From the NCBI RefSeq assembly GCF_010994035.1, contig NZ_WIXN01000009.1:95477-159476 (forward strand): a stretch of DNA of 64,000 nt. Direction: 5' to 3'. The notes under the pieces are model-generated. The model saw only the letters and a program-made list of their open reading frames with translations, did not search any database and was not told the DNA's origin. The position numbers and the translations under genes were made by a program. Below, in pieces: positions 30,557-39,865 of the stretch. Origin of the DNA: Virgibacillus aidingensis (lineage in GTDB: Bacteria > Bacillota > Bacilli > Bacillales > Amphibacillaceae). The number at the start of each line of letters is the position of its first letter. Positions within the stretch are counted from its first letter, which is position 1.

Positions 30557-31852
30557 CTACTGTCCCATATAAGGCAATAAATACCGGAAATAAACATAAA
30601 TACTTGAAATTATTAGTGACAAAATTACAATTGGGATACCATAAATCATAAAACGGAAAAAGGAAATTTTCTGGTTTGCCCCTTCAGCAAGTCCTGCTAC
30701 AACCACATTAGCAGATGCTCCGATCAACGTGGAGTTTCCTCCCAGACAGGCACCTAAAGCAAGCGACCACCAAATCGGATCCAAATATACCATTCCATAG
30801 CTTTCCAATTCCTGTACAACCGGGATCATGGCAGCAACAAATGGAATATTATCCACCACTCCCGAAAATAAACCGGACACCCATAATACAAGTAATGCCG
30901 TCTTCGTATAATCTCCATCTGTAGACATTACGATAAACCTTGTTATTTCATCGATAATACCTGTTTCCTGCAAACCGCCAACGAGCATAAAAAGCCCCAT
31001 AAAGAAAAATAAAGTCACCCATTCCACTTTTTCAAAAATATGTTCTGCTGCCAGCTCTTTTTCTGTAAGCAATAACAGCAATATTGCACCCGACAATGCA
31101 ATAATAGTCAGATCTGCATGCACAAAAGCGTGCATTAAAAACCCGGTTATTGTTACTGTCAAAACGGAAACGGACTGATAGAGCATGGGTGTTTTCTTTA
31201 ACTGGGAATGCGCATCCAAATTCAACAGTTCTTCCTTTTCGGCTTCTGTCTTAGTCAGCGATTTTCGGAAAATGACATACAGCCCTGCACATAGAAGTAT
31301 AAACAACATAATAGCAATTGGAGACATATGTACAAGAAATGACAGAAAAGTTAAGTGTTCTACTGCCTGTCCAATCATAATGTTTGGAGGATCACCGATT
31401 AATGTTGCAGCCCCGCCAATGTTGGAGCTGAAAATAATAGCAAGCAAGTACGGGAATGCCGGCAGTTTTAACAGCTTGGTTATTTTAAGAATAACCGGTA
31501 CAAAAATAAGTACCGTTGTTACATTATCCAGCAATGCAGAACCGAATGCAGTCAGTGTGGCTGCACCCATCAATAATGGCAGGGGCTTACCTTTGACCAA
31601 TTGGGCAAACCTGATTGCTATATAGGCAAATAACCCGGTTTTTTCTGTTATTGCAATTAAGATCATCATGGAAAATAACAGTGCAATAGTGTTCCAGTCA
31701 ATATACCTTATAAAAGCGTCCTCCGGTGTGTAAATGCCTGTCAGCAATAATAAAACACTCCCGGCAAGCGCAACTACAGCGCGGTTAATTCGGTCCGTCA
31801 TAATAAAAATATAGCTGATAACAAATATAATACTTGCAAGAATAATATCCAT
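30557..31852 (-). CDS. ArsB/NhaD-type anion or ion permease
   Basis: A 431-aa inner-membrane transporter of the ion transporter superfamily (ArsB/NhaD/SLC13 group). About 11 membrane segments. Signature half-repeats: SALLDNVTTVLIFVPVILKI and GDPPNIMIG in the N-terminal half, and SGVVDNIPFVAAMIPVV and GGNSTLIGASANVVVAGLAEG in the C-terminal half. The substrate cannot be read from sequence: arsenite, sodium/proton or organic anions are all possible. No ars genes are nearby. It stands alone between spoVB and yrzE and may be an insertion relative to the B. subtilis order. Confidence 0.9.
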   Translation of the reverse strand: MDIILASIIFVISYIFIMTDRINRAVVALAGSVLLLLTGIYTPEDAFIRYIDWNTIALLFSMMILIAITEKTGLFAYIAIRFAQLVKGKPLPLLMGAATLTAFGSALLDNVTTVLIFVPVILKITKLLKLPAFPYLLAIIFSSNIGGAATLIGDPPNIMIGQAVEHLTFLSFLVHMSPIAIMLFILLCAGLYVIFRKSLTKTEAEKEELLNLDAHSQLKKTPMLYQSVSVLTVTITGFLMHAFVHADLTIIALSGAILLLLLTEKELAAEHIFEKVEWVTLFFFMGLFMLVGGLQETGIIDEITRFIVMSTDGDYTKTALLVLWVSGLFSGVVDNIPFVAAMIPVVQELESYGMVYLDPIWWSLALGACLGGNSTLIGASANVVVAGLAEGANQKISFFRFMIYGIPIVILSLIISSIYVYFRYLLPYMGQ

Positions 31853-32041
31853 CTTTCACCTGCTTTCACAGAATGCCGGAAAATTTTCTATCAGCTTAGG
31901 GAGCAGAATGAGATACAAGTAAACTTCTCAACATGTCCACTCTTATAAATCTATATGAAGCAAGAAGTGAAATTATTTATTCTATTTTTAAAAGAAATGA
32001 ATAGGATAAATATAAATGGACAATCTTAGGGGGGGATTTTG

Positions 32042-32416
32042 TTGCGAAAACATCAATTTATTGGGCTATTGTACGGCTGGATTATCGTACTAGGTTTAAT
32101 TCTACTGGCAAGTATTGTGTTAGGCTTTCTTCTCCGGTTTACAACTTTCCATGAACCGGCACTAACGTGGGTTGCATTGGTTATAGGATTAATATCGCTG
32201 TTCATAGGAGGATTGGTTGCCGGGATTAAAGGAAAAGAAAAAGGGTGGTTTTCCGGCATATTTACCGGAATTGGTTTCACTTTATTTACTTTCCTAGTTC
32301 AATATATGGGATTCGATCAGGGATTTTCCCTGGAGCAATCCATTCATCATGCAGCCTATATACTGGCAGCATTATTCGGGGGCGTAGCCGGAGTAAACAT
32401 TTTAAACTCCAATTAG
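32042..32416 (+). CDS. yrzE: TIGR04086-family membrane protein (YrzE-like)
   Basis: About 124 aa with four membrane helices (roughly 8-30, 43-62, 68-88 and 98-118), belonging to the TIGR04086 family, which has no known function. Two TTG codons are adjacent (32039 and 32042); the AGGGGGGGA ribosome binding site spacing favours the second. It is convergent with yajC, and matches B. subtilis yrzE next to yajC (yrbF). Confidence 0.85.
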   Translation: MRKHQFIGLLYGWIIVLGLILLASIVLGFLLRFTTFHEPALTWVALVIGLISLFIGGLVAGIKGKEKGWFSGIFTGIGFTLFTFLVQYMGFDQGFSLEQSIHHAAYILAALFGGVAGVNILNSN

Positions 32417-32426
32417 AAAAAAGGTT

Positions 32427-32590
32427 TCACTTGTCTTTTAGTAAATGTGTTAGGTTCTTATACTTAAGACTTAAAAATTTTTGCTTTCTCAAAACTGCTT
32501 ATCGGCACAGCTGTTCCTCGTCCCACCATAAACATTTGGGACTGCGGTACAGCTGTTCCTCGTCCCACCATAAACATTTGCTGAATATCA
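32427..32590 (+). repeat. Dispersed hairpin repeat, short copy (two 42-bp units)
   Basis: A leader motif TCACTTGTCTTTTAGTAAA lies at 32427-32446. After about 55 bp come a truncated unit and a full 42-bp unit, in phase between about 32505 and 32580. The full unit runs GGGACTGCGGTACAGCTG, then TTCCTCGTCCCACC, then ATAAACATTT. Arms GGGAC and GTCCC flank a palindromic centre ACAGCTGT. The same family forms a six-copy array at 38148-38395. Confidence 0.85.
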
Positions 32591-32611
32591 TATTTTTTTA
32601 ACGTGAGGGTA

Positions 32612-32652
32612 AAAACAGGCTGTCCCAAAATAGGTTTGGGACAGCCTGTTTT
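32612..32652. terminator. Strong bidirectional terminator between yrzE and yajC
   Basis: An 18-bp perfect stem, 32612-32629 with 32635-32652, loop ATAGG, ending in an A tract and T tract. It serves the convergent yrzE and yajC operons. Confidence 0.9.
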
Positions 32653-32676
32653 ATATGAAGATAAGGAATCAGCAGG

Positions 32677-32934
32677 TTACTGCTTCACTTCACGTACTGC
32701 TGAACGGTCATATGTAAGTTTTGTACCGTCACTCGATTGAATCACGATTGTATCCTCATCTATGGCATGAATAGACCCATGCAGCCCGCCAATTGTAACT
32801 ACACCATCACCTTTTTGCAGATCTGCCTGCATTTGCCTTACTTGCTTCTGACGTTTTTGCTGTGGACGGATTAACAAGAAGTAAAAAATCACAAACATTA
32901 AAATAATCGGTGATAACGAAATTAACAGTTCCAT
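32677..32934 (-). CDS. yajC: Preprotein translocase subunit YajC
   Basis: An 85-aa accessory subunit of the Sec translocase, working with SecDF. A single N-terminal membrane helix (about 4-22), then LIRPQQKRQKQ and the conserved GDGVVTIGGLHG motif. The frame extends upstream to 33036, but GGGGGG before the ATG at 32934 sets the start. The order ruvAB-queA-tgt-yajC is conserved in many bacteria. B. subtilis yrbF. Confidence 0.96.
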   Translation of the reverse strand: MELLISLSPIILMFVIFYFLLIRPQQKRQKQVRQMQADLQKGDGVVTIGGLHGSIHAIDEDTIVIQSSDGTKLTYDRSAVREVKQ

Positions 32935-32959
32935 GTATTTCCCCCCTTTCCGTTTTGAG

Positions 32960-34102
<1,143 letters not shown>

Positions 34103-34116
34103 TTATTCGTTCCTTT

Positions 34117-35145
34117 TTATAAAATTAACATAGCATCACCGAAACTAAAGAAACGGTAACGTTCCTTCACGGCTTCCTCATATGCATGGAGGACGGTTTT
34201 CCTGTCAGCAAGTGCACTAACAAGCATAATCAATGTAGATTTAGGCAAATGAAAATTTGTTATCAGGGCATCCACCGCTTTAAACTCATAAGGAGGATAA
34301 ATAAAAATATCCGTCCATCCGGTTGATTCCGTGAAAATCCCCTCGTTATCCCGCATGATTGTTTCCAAAGTTCTTGTAGAAGTAGTCCCTACGGAAAAAA
34401 TTTTTCCGCCGTTTTCTTTCACTTTATTCAGTATGTCAGCTGCACCCTTTGACATATGAAAAAATTCAGCATGCATATTATGTTCTTCAATGGTTTCCGC
34501 ACTAACCGGACGAAAAGTCCCAAGCCCTACATGCAAAGTAATAAACACAATCCTTACACCCATGTCTTTTATTTCATCCAGCAATGCCTTCGTAAAATGC
34601 AGTCCCGCAGTCGGTGCAGCAGCGGAACCTTCTTCCTTTGCAAATACAGTCTGGTATCTTTCCTTTTCCGGCAGCTGCTCTTTGATATATGGAGGCAGTG
34701 GCATTTCCCCGAGCTCATCGAGCACTTCATAAAAAATGCCTTCATAAGAAAATTCAAGAACCCGTCCGCCGTGCTTTTTCTCTTCGGTGCAAATTGCCTT
34801 AAGCCTTCCATCGCCAAAGATAAGTCCGGTACCTTGTTTCACTTTTTTGGCAGGTTTTACAAGCACTTCCCACCTGTCTTTTTCCTGTTGGTGAAGAAGC
34901 AGGATTTCTACATTTGCTTTAGTATCCTTCTTCGTGCCATACAGCCTGGCCGGAAGAACCCGGGTATCATTGAGAACCAGACAATCCCCCGGGGAAAGGT
35001 GCGATTTTATGGAAGGAAAATATTTATGCTGTATTTCGCCGGTTTTTCTGTTTAATACTAGCAGCCTTGATGCTGATCTGTCTTTTAAAGGTGTTTGTGC
35101 AATTAATTCATCCGGTAATTCAAAATCAAAATCATCAATTTTCAT
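34117..35145 (-). CDS. queA: S-adenosylmethionine:tRNA ribosyltransferase-isomerase QueA
   Basis: Converts preQ1-34 of tRNA to epoxyqueuosine using the ribosyl part of SAM. 342 aa. [20 protein letters not shown] at the N terminus, then RLLVLNR, the APTAGLHFT motif (about 175), [10 protein letters not shown], and [16 protein letters not shown]. Followed by tgt and preceded by the DUF2905 gene with 12 bp. Together queA and tgt do the late steps of queuosine synthesis. Confidence 0.98.
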   Translation of the reverse strand: MKIDDFDFELPDELIAQTPLKDRSASRLLVLNRKTGEIQHKYFPSIKSHLSPGDCLVLNDTRVLPARLYGTKKDTKANVEILLLHQQEKDRWEVLVKPAKKVKQGTGLIFGDGRLKAICTEEKKHGGRVLEFSYEGIFYEVLDELGEMPLPPYIKEQLPEKERYQTVFAKEEGSAAAPTAGLHFTKALLDEIKDMGVRIVFITLHVGLGTFRPVSAETIEEHNMHAEFFHMSKGAADILNKVKENGGKIFSVGTTSTRTLETIMRDNEGIFTESTGWTDIFIYPPYEFKAVDALITNFHLPKSTLIMLVSALADRKTVLHAYEEAVKERYRFFSFGDAMLIL

Positions 35146-35157
35146 GATGCATCTCCT

Positions 35158-35355
35158 TTAGCGAAACCTGCCTATGATAAAAAATATTAACGTCAGTATA
35201 AGACTGACTACAATGGAAGTCATGATTGGAAAATGGAATGAAAAATTTCCTTTCCTGAAACTTATATCACCGGGCAGGCGTCCAATAAACGTCCATAGTA
35301 ACCCTATAATCAGAAAAATAATACCGAGGATTATAAAGAGTTTGCCAAAATTCAT
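35158..35355 (-). CDS. DUF2905 small membrane protein
   Basis: 65 aa with two membrane helices (about 3-24 and 42-62) and the GRLPGDI turn that defines DUF2905. Its start overlaps the ruvB stop by 4 bp, so it is translated with ruvB. Found at this place in many Firmicutes; its role is unknown. Confidence 0.9.
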   Translation of the reverse strand: MNFGKLFIILGIIFLIIGLLWTFIGRLPGDISFRKGNFSFHFPIMTSIVVSLILTLIFFIIGRFR

Positions 35356-36359
35356 CTTTCATCATTCACTTTCAAGTCAAAGTGATGGTAGGCCTTCTCT
35401 GTAACTATCCTTCCCCTTGGTGTACGCTGGATAAACCCAAGCTGCAATAAATACGGTTCATACACCTCTTCAATCGTCTGGGATTCCTCCCCAATCGTAG
35501 CCGCAATAGAATCAAGGCCAACAGGCCCGCCTTTGTAATGCTCTATTATCCCTTTTAGCAATTTGTGATCAATATGATCCAGTCCCTCTTTATCCACCTG
35601 CAGCATCTTAAGTGCTTCACCGGTTGTTTCCAGACTGATTTCCTTCTCGCCTTTTACTTGGGAAATATCCCGCACGCGCTTTAACAGCCGGTTGGCAATC
35701 CTCGGTGTGCCTCTTGACCTTTTGGCTATTTCCTCCGCAGCTTCCTTGGTAATTGCCGTTTCAAAAATATCGGCAGTTCGTTCAATAATCGCACATAAAT
35801 CCCCTGTTTCGTAGAATTCCAATCTGCTTAAAACACCGAATCGATCGCGCAGCGGGGCAGACAAGAGACCTGCCCTTGTTGTGGCACCGACTAGTGTAAA
35901 AGGCGGCAAATCAATGCGGACAGATCGGGCGCTTGGACCGCTTCCGATGACAATATCCAAAAAGAAATCTTCCATAGCAGGATATAATACTTCTTCCACC
36001 GATTTTGGCAAACGGTGTATTTCATCAATGAACAAAACATCCCCTGGCTCCAGCGAGGAAAGAATAGCTGCCAGATCACCAGAACGTTCAATAGCAGGGC
36101 CGGAGGTAGACCGGAACTGGACACCCATTTCATTAGCTATAATCAATGCTAAAGTTGTTTTCCCCAGACCGGGCGGTCCGTAAAGCAGAACATGATCAAG
36201 CGGTTCCTCCCGCATTTTTGCAGCCTGGATAAAAATCCCCAGATTTTCCCTTACTTTTTGCTGGCCGATATACTGTTTTAACGTATCCGGGCGGAGGCTT
36301 AATTCTACTGGTTCATCCTCTTTTTGCATTTCACCGGTAATGATTCGATCTTCCATCAT
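35352..36359 (-). CDS. ruvB: Holliday junction branch migration helicase RuvB
   Basis: A hexameric AAA+ motor that drives branch migration with RuvA. 335 aa. Walker [12 protein letters not shown] (about 57-67), Walker [11 protein letters not shown] (about 108), sensor [19 protein letters not shown], and a C-terminal winged helix with RTPRGR. It follows ruvA by 12 bp. Confidence 0.98.
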   Translation of the reverse strand: MMEDRIITGEMQKEDEPVELSLRPDTLKQYIGQQKVRENLGIFIQAAKMREEPLDHVLLYGPPGLGKTTLALIIANEMGVQFRSTSGPAIERSGDLAAILSSLEPGDVLFIDEIHRLPKSVEEVLYPAMEDFFLDIVIGSGPSARSVRIDLPPFTLVGATTRAGLLSAPLRDRFGVLSRLEFYETGDLCAIIERTADIFETAITKEAAEEIAKRSRGTPRIANRLLKRVRDISQVKGEKEISLETTGEALKMLQVDKEGLDHIDHKLLKGIIEHYKGGPVGLDSIAATIGEESQTIEEVYEPYLLQLGFIQRTPRGRIVTEKAYHHFDLKVNDER

Positions 36360-36371
36360 GGGCCCCCCTTC

Positions 36372-36977
36372 CTAGTTCTTCATTAATAACGATAATGCCG
36401 TGCGGATAATTTCATCTGTTTTTGCATTTTCCAGTTTACGGAGTTCAGGCAGAACAGCTTTTATTTCTCTATCCGTATAGCCAAGCGAAAGGAGTGCCTC
36501 CTGTGCTTCCTGGAGACCGGAATTCATTTTTTCGCTTATTTCTTTTTTTCCGCTGCCTTCACCGGAAATGGAGATTTCCGATGTAAGCTTTCCTTTTAGA
36601 TCCAAAATAATCTGTCTTGCTGTTTTTTTTCCGACACCCGGAAATCCCGTCAAATACTTTTCGTCTTCCTGTTCCACAGCAGCCGCGAAATCCTGAATAT
36701 CAACAGATCCCAAAATAGCCAGTGCTCCTTTTGGCCCAATGCCGGAAACAGAAATCAGTTTCGTAAATAAGTATTTTTCATCCCTGTTCTTAAATCCGTA
36801 AAGCAGCTGCTGATCCTCCCGAACATAATGATATGTATAAATTAATAATTCCTGGTTTAAATGGGATTGAAAAACAAAGGGATTGGGACAGATAACTTCA
36901 TACCCAACACCCTGGACATCCACGATAACCGCATCATCCTGAATCGTGGAAAGATTTCCTTTTATATATGCAATCAT
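36372..36977 (-). CDS. ruvA: Holliday junction DNA-binding protein RuvA
   Basis: Binds four-way junctions and recruits RuvB. About 201 aa: N-terminal OB-fold (MIAYIKGNLSTIQDDAVIVDVQGVGYEV), two helix-hairpin-helix motifs (LISVSGIGPKGALAIL and LTGFPGVGKKTARQIILDLKGKL), and a C-terminal RuvB-binding domain. The frame runs to 37064, but AGGAGAAGAGG and the family N terminus set the start at 36977. No ruvC is present, as expected; RecU takes that role in Firmicutes. Confidence 0.97.
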   Translation of the reverse strand: MIAYIKGNLSTIQDDAVIVDVQGVGYEVICPNPFVFQSHLNQELLIYTYHYVREDQQLLYGFKNRDEKYLFTKLISVSGIGPKGALAILGSVDIQDFAAAVEQEDEKYLTGFPGVGKKTARQIILDLKGKLTSEISISGEGSGKKEISEKMNSGLQEAQEALLSLGYTDREIKAVLPELRKLENAKTDEIIRTALSLLMKN

Positions 36978-37193
36978 TTCCTCTTCTCCTTTATTTTCTC
37001 TCCCCATTTTAACATAAGCAAGGAAAAAGGCTAACTTAGCTTCCGGAGGGGCAACTGTAGCCAAAATTATGGGGGCATCGCTTTAAGAGGGATTATTCAT
37101 TTTCCTGTGAAGATGAAAAGTATTGAAGGCAAGAATAGGCAGGGCTTTCCTGCCTTGTATTTCCTACCTCTTAGAAGCTGCGTCTTCCGTGGA

Positions 37194-37928
37194 TTAATTA
37201 TCAGACACCTGTAAATTGTGGTGAATATCCTGTACGTCCTCGTTTTCCTCCAGGGCCTCTATCATACTTTCCAATTTACTTTCATCTTCTTCTGAAACTG
37301 TATTATAATTCTGCGGAATTAATGTAACTTCTGAATCAGCAACTGTATAATCATGATCCGTTAAATAAGCAACTACTTCACGAAAGCTTTCCGGCGCAGT
37401 ATATATTTCATAAGCTCCGTCTTCCACAACAATGTCTTCAGCTCCTGCTTCCAGCACATCCATCGTAATAGTATCCTCATCAATATTTCCCTCTTCATTT
37501 TCTATGAGAATATAACCCTTTCGGTCAAACATGAAAGAAACACTGCCGTTTTCCCCAAGATTGCCGTCATTTTTCTTGAATGCATGCCGTACTTCTGCTG
37601 CAGTTCTGTTCTTGTTATCCGTCAGTGTATTAACAATAACTGCCACACCGCCGGGTCCATAGCCTTCGTAGGTAATTTCTTCAAAGATGGCACCATCAAG
37701 AGTGCCTGTTGCCTTTTTAATCGCACGATCAATATTGTCATTTGGCATATTATCCGCTTTGGCTTTATCTACCGCTGCCCTTAAGGATGCATTCATGGAC
37801 ACATCCCCGCCTCCTTCTTTGGCTGCCTGGTATATTTCTTTTGCATGACGCATAAATATTTTGCCCTTCTTTGCATCCTGGGCATTTTTTCTTCTTTTTA
37901 TGTTATTCCACTTAGAATGACCTGCCAT
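37194..37928 (-). CDS. yebC: YebC/PmpR-family protein
   Basis: A 244-aa protein starting [14 protein letters not shown], with the family motifs ([30 protein letters not shown]). Family members were described as transcription regulators, and more recently as factors that relieve ribosome stalling at proline stretches. It lies upstream of ruvA with 216 bp between, and the hairpin GGCAGG/CCTGCC in that gap is a weak terminator candidate. B. subtilis yrbC. Confidence 0.95.
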   Translation of the reverse strand: MAGHSKWNNIKRRKNAQDAKKGKIFMRHAKEIYQAAKEGGGDVSMNASLRAAVDKAKADNMPNDNIDRAIKKATGTLDGAIFEEITYEGYGPGGVAVIVNTLTDNKNRTAAEVRHAFKKNDGNLGENGSVSFMFDRKGYILIENEEGNIDEDTITMDVLEAGAEDIVVEDGAYEIYTAPESFREVVAYLTDHDYTVADSEVTLIPQNYNTVSEEDESKLESMIEALEENEDVQDIHHNLQVSDN

Positions 37929-38061
37929 CGGACATTCTCCTCTCTCATAGTGAATCTTACTTCTTCTCTACTTTGCAATAAATTCCCTTTTTACTATAAC
38001 AAAATATAATGCTTTCATAAAGGCATAATTTTGTATGAATCTTTTTAGTAAAAATACTCAC

Positions 38062-38400
38062 TCACTTGTCCTTTCGTAAAGCACTTAAATTACTGTATGT
38101 GATTTCTTTTTGTTCGCTGCATGCAGCTTTATGGGGAGCAGGGATTTTGGAACTGCGGTACGCGGTTCCTCGTCCCACCAAAAACACTTGGGACTGCGGT
38201 ACGCAGTTCCTCGTCCCACCAAAAACACCTGGGACTGCAGTACGCGGTTCCTCGTCCCACCAAAAACACCTGGGACTGCGGTACGCGGTTCCTCGTCCCA
38301 CCAAAAACACCTGGGACTGCGGTACGTGGTTCCTCGTCCCACCAAAAACACTTGGGACTGCGGTACGCGGTTCCTCGTCCCACCAAAAACACTTGCTAGA
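38062..38400 (+). repeat. Array of six 41-bp hairpin repeats with leader
   Basis: A leader motif TCACTTGTCCTTTCGTAAA is at 38062-38081. From about 38148 to 38395, six units follow with an exact 41-bp period (ACTGC landmarks at 38152, 38193, 38234, 38275, 38316 and 38357). A unit runs GGGACTGCGGTACGCGG, TTCCTCGTCCCACC, AAAAACACTT, and can fold GGGAC against GTCCC with an inner GGTAC/GTTCC stem. Variation is mostly in the loop and spacer. There are no unique spacers. Related to the copy at 32427-32590. All six frames are open because the unit has no stop codon on either strand. Confidence 0.93.
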
Positions 38401-38426
38401 AATTTAGGCTTTTAATGTTCAAATTA

Positions 38427-38454
38427 AAAAGCCTTTGCATCAACAAAGGCTTTA
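38427..38454 (-). terminator. Terminator of the CoxA-like lipoprotein gene
   Basis: Stem AAAGCCTTTG (38428-38437) with CAAAGGCTTT (38444-38453), followed on the minus strand by a T-rich tail. It overlaps the stop codon of the lipoprotein gene. Confidence 0.8.
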
Positions 38455-39024
38455 CTCATTCTCCATATTAAAAAAGTTCTGAAGCATTTCACCAAGCTCT
38501 TCTCCTGTTTCCCTTGCCTTCCATCGGCCATCAAGGTTTTTCATCCGATCCCAGTATACATCATCCGTGTACACAACAATCTGCTTATTTGTTCCTGGAA
38601 GTATATTTCTGACTTCTTCTTCAATTGACGCGCTTACATCTGCGTCACGATTCGTTCTCTCCGGAAGTATAACAGCTATTACAATCCGGTCGTCTGTCTC
38701 TGCAACCTGTGCCTGAATAATCTCCTGTTTCCCCTGTAAATATTCAGCAATTTCCTCAGTGCGGTCATTAGTATAAATATCTGAATACCCGCCTTCATAG
38801 TCCTGCTCATTAACATTTTCCTGTTGGGTCTGCGGGTAGCCGCCACGTTCTCCAATTGTTTGTTCCCGAACATTCAGGCGGTCTTTTTGTTCCTGTTCTG
38901 TTTCAAAATGAATCGGCTGGGTAACATTGTCATTTTCCATGCCAGTTTCTTCTTCACCATTATTTCCACATGCAGTCAGGAAAAGAAATAGTAAACTGCA
39001 TGGTACAATGATCCGTTTCATCAT
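38452..39024 (-). CDS. Spore lipoprotein, YhcN/YlaJ family (CoxA-like)
   Basis: About 190 aa. Lipoprotein signal peptide with lipobox LTAC and Cys19, then an acidic region (GNNGEEETGMEND) and the YhcN/YlaJ domain (about 80-190, with RIVIAVILPERTNRDADVSASIEEEVRNIL). B. subtilis coxA (yrbB), a spore cortex-associated protein, lies at this place near safA, so I call it CoxA-like. The frame runs to 39057, but AGGGAGG at 39059-39065 points to the ATG at 39024. That ribosome binding site is inside a hairpin (see 39029-39069). Confidence 0.85.
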   Translation of the reverse strand: MMKRIIVPCSLLFLFLTACGNNGEEETGMENDNVTQPIHFETEQEQKDRLNVREQTIGERGGYPQTQQENVNEQDYEGGYSDIYTNDRTEEIAEYLQGKQEIIQAQVAETDDRIVIAVILPERTNRDADVSASIEEEVRNILPGTNKQIVVYTDDVYWDRMKNLDGRWKARETGEELGEMLQNFFNMENE

Positions 39025-39028
39025 ACAT

Positions 39029-39069
39029 AAAACCTCCCTACATTCATTAGTTTGCATAAGGGAGGTTTT
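39029..39069 (-). promoter_or_regulatory. Hairpin covering the lipoprotein ribosome binding site
   Basis: AAAACCTCCCT (39059-39069 on minus) pairs with AGGGAGGTTTT (39029-39039), an 11-bp stem whose 3' arm is the Shine-Dalgarno sequence. It lies between nadE and the lipoprotein gene. It could end nadE transcription, since T residues follow, or block translation of long nadE read-through messages. Confidence 0.75.
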
Positions 39070-39092
39070 TTTACACTGTTAATTACAGGGAA

Positions 39093-39833
39093 TTAACTTC
39101 TTTTATAACGTGGAAGCGCATCACGTTTATGGGCAGTTTTTGCGTGCATTGATTCAATGATATTTTTGTCTTTTTCAGGAATTTCTTTCCCTTTTAAATA
39201 GTCATCAATTTTGTCATAGGTTGTGCCCATTTCATCTTCATCTGTTTGGCCTTCCCATAAATCGGCACTCGGTTTTTTCCGCACAATATCGGAAGGAACT
39301 CCTAAATAATCTGCCATCTCCCTGATTTCCTTCTTGGTAAATTCCACGATCGGCAGAATATCCACTCCCCCGTCACCATATTTCGTGAAGTATCCCGTAT
39401 AATATTCTGAAGCATTATCTGTTCCAACCACTAAATAATTATAATTTGCTGCCAAAGCATATAATGCGCTCATCCGCAGTCTGGCCCGCAAATTGGCTGA
39501 AGATAATTGGTCATTAGCATCAATAAAAGAATTGCTTTCTTCCAACTGATTTTTTATTTCCGAGTACATCGTTTTATGCGTATCGGTCAAGTCAATAGTA
39601 ATATCGTTAATCCCGCAGCTTTCTATCACATCATGAGCATGACCCATATTTTCCTCTGATGTGTAAATCGGGAGTAAAACACCAAGGGAGTTTTCCGGCA
39701 CTGCTCTTTTGATTAAATGTGCCACAACGGCCGAATCCAGCCCGCCGCTCACACCTACAACCAGTCCTTTTGTCCCTGACGCTTTAACCTGATTTTGCAG
39801 CCATTGAACAATACCGTCCACATGCTCCTTCAT
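39093..39833 (-). CDS. nadE: NH3-dependent NAD synthetase
   Basis: Amidates deamido-NAD to NAD. About 246 aa, the short ammonia-dependent form without a glutaminase domain. P-loop VVGVSGGLDSAVVAHLIKR (about 25-42), the adenylation region LRARLRMSALYALAANYNYLVVGTDNASEYYTGYFTKYGDGGVDI, and DLWEGQTDEDEMG. The GTG at 39842 is possible, but AGGAG spacing favours the ATG at 39833. In B. subtilis the nadB-nadC-nadA genes lie here; here a different NAD gene occupies the site. Confidence 0.95.
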   Translation of the reverse strand: MKEHVDGIVQWLQNQVKASGTKGLVVGVSGGLDSAVVAHLIKRAVPENSLGVLLPIYTSEENMGHAHDVIESCGINDITIDLTDTHKTMYSEIKNQLEESNSFIDANDQLSSANLRARLRMSALYALAANYNYLVVGTDNASEYYTGYFTKYGDGGVDILPIVEFTKKEIREMADYLGVPSDIVRKKPSADLWEGQTDEDEMGTTYDKIDDYLKGKEIPEKDKNIIESMHAKTAHKRDALPRYKRS

Positions 39834-39865
39834 AACTATCACTCCTGCTTTCCATCTTATTGTAT

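Noticed and set aside
34456..35055. 199-codon open frame on the plus strand inside queA
   Set aside because: It is the antisense shadow of queA, whose motifs and length are complete; no signals support the opposite frame.
38148..38395. CRISPR array
   Set aside because: Units follow one another without unique spacers, and there are no cas genes nearby.
38148..38395. Degenerate T-box elements, because the minus strand has GGTGG, ACCGCG and GTCCC
   Set aside because: The order and spacing do not match a T-box core, there is no specifier stem, and the gene next to it is not a target.
38062..38415. Six overlapping open frames of 82-113 codons in the repeat array
   Set aside because: The 41-bp unit lacks stop codons on both strands and is not a multiple of three, so every frame stays open by composition. 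The peptides cycle through the same three phases and no ribosome binding site fits.
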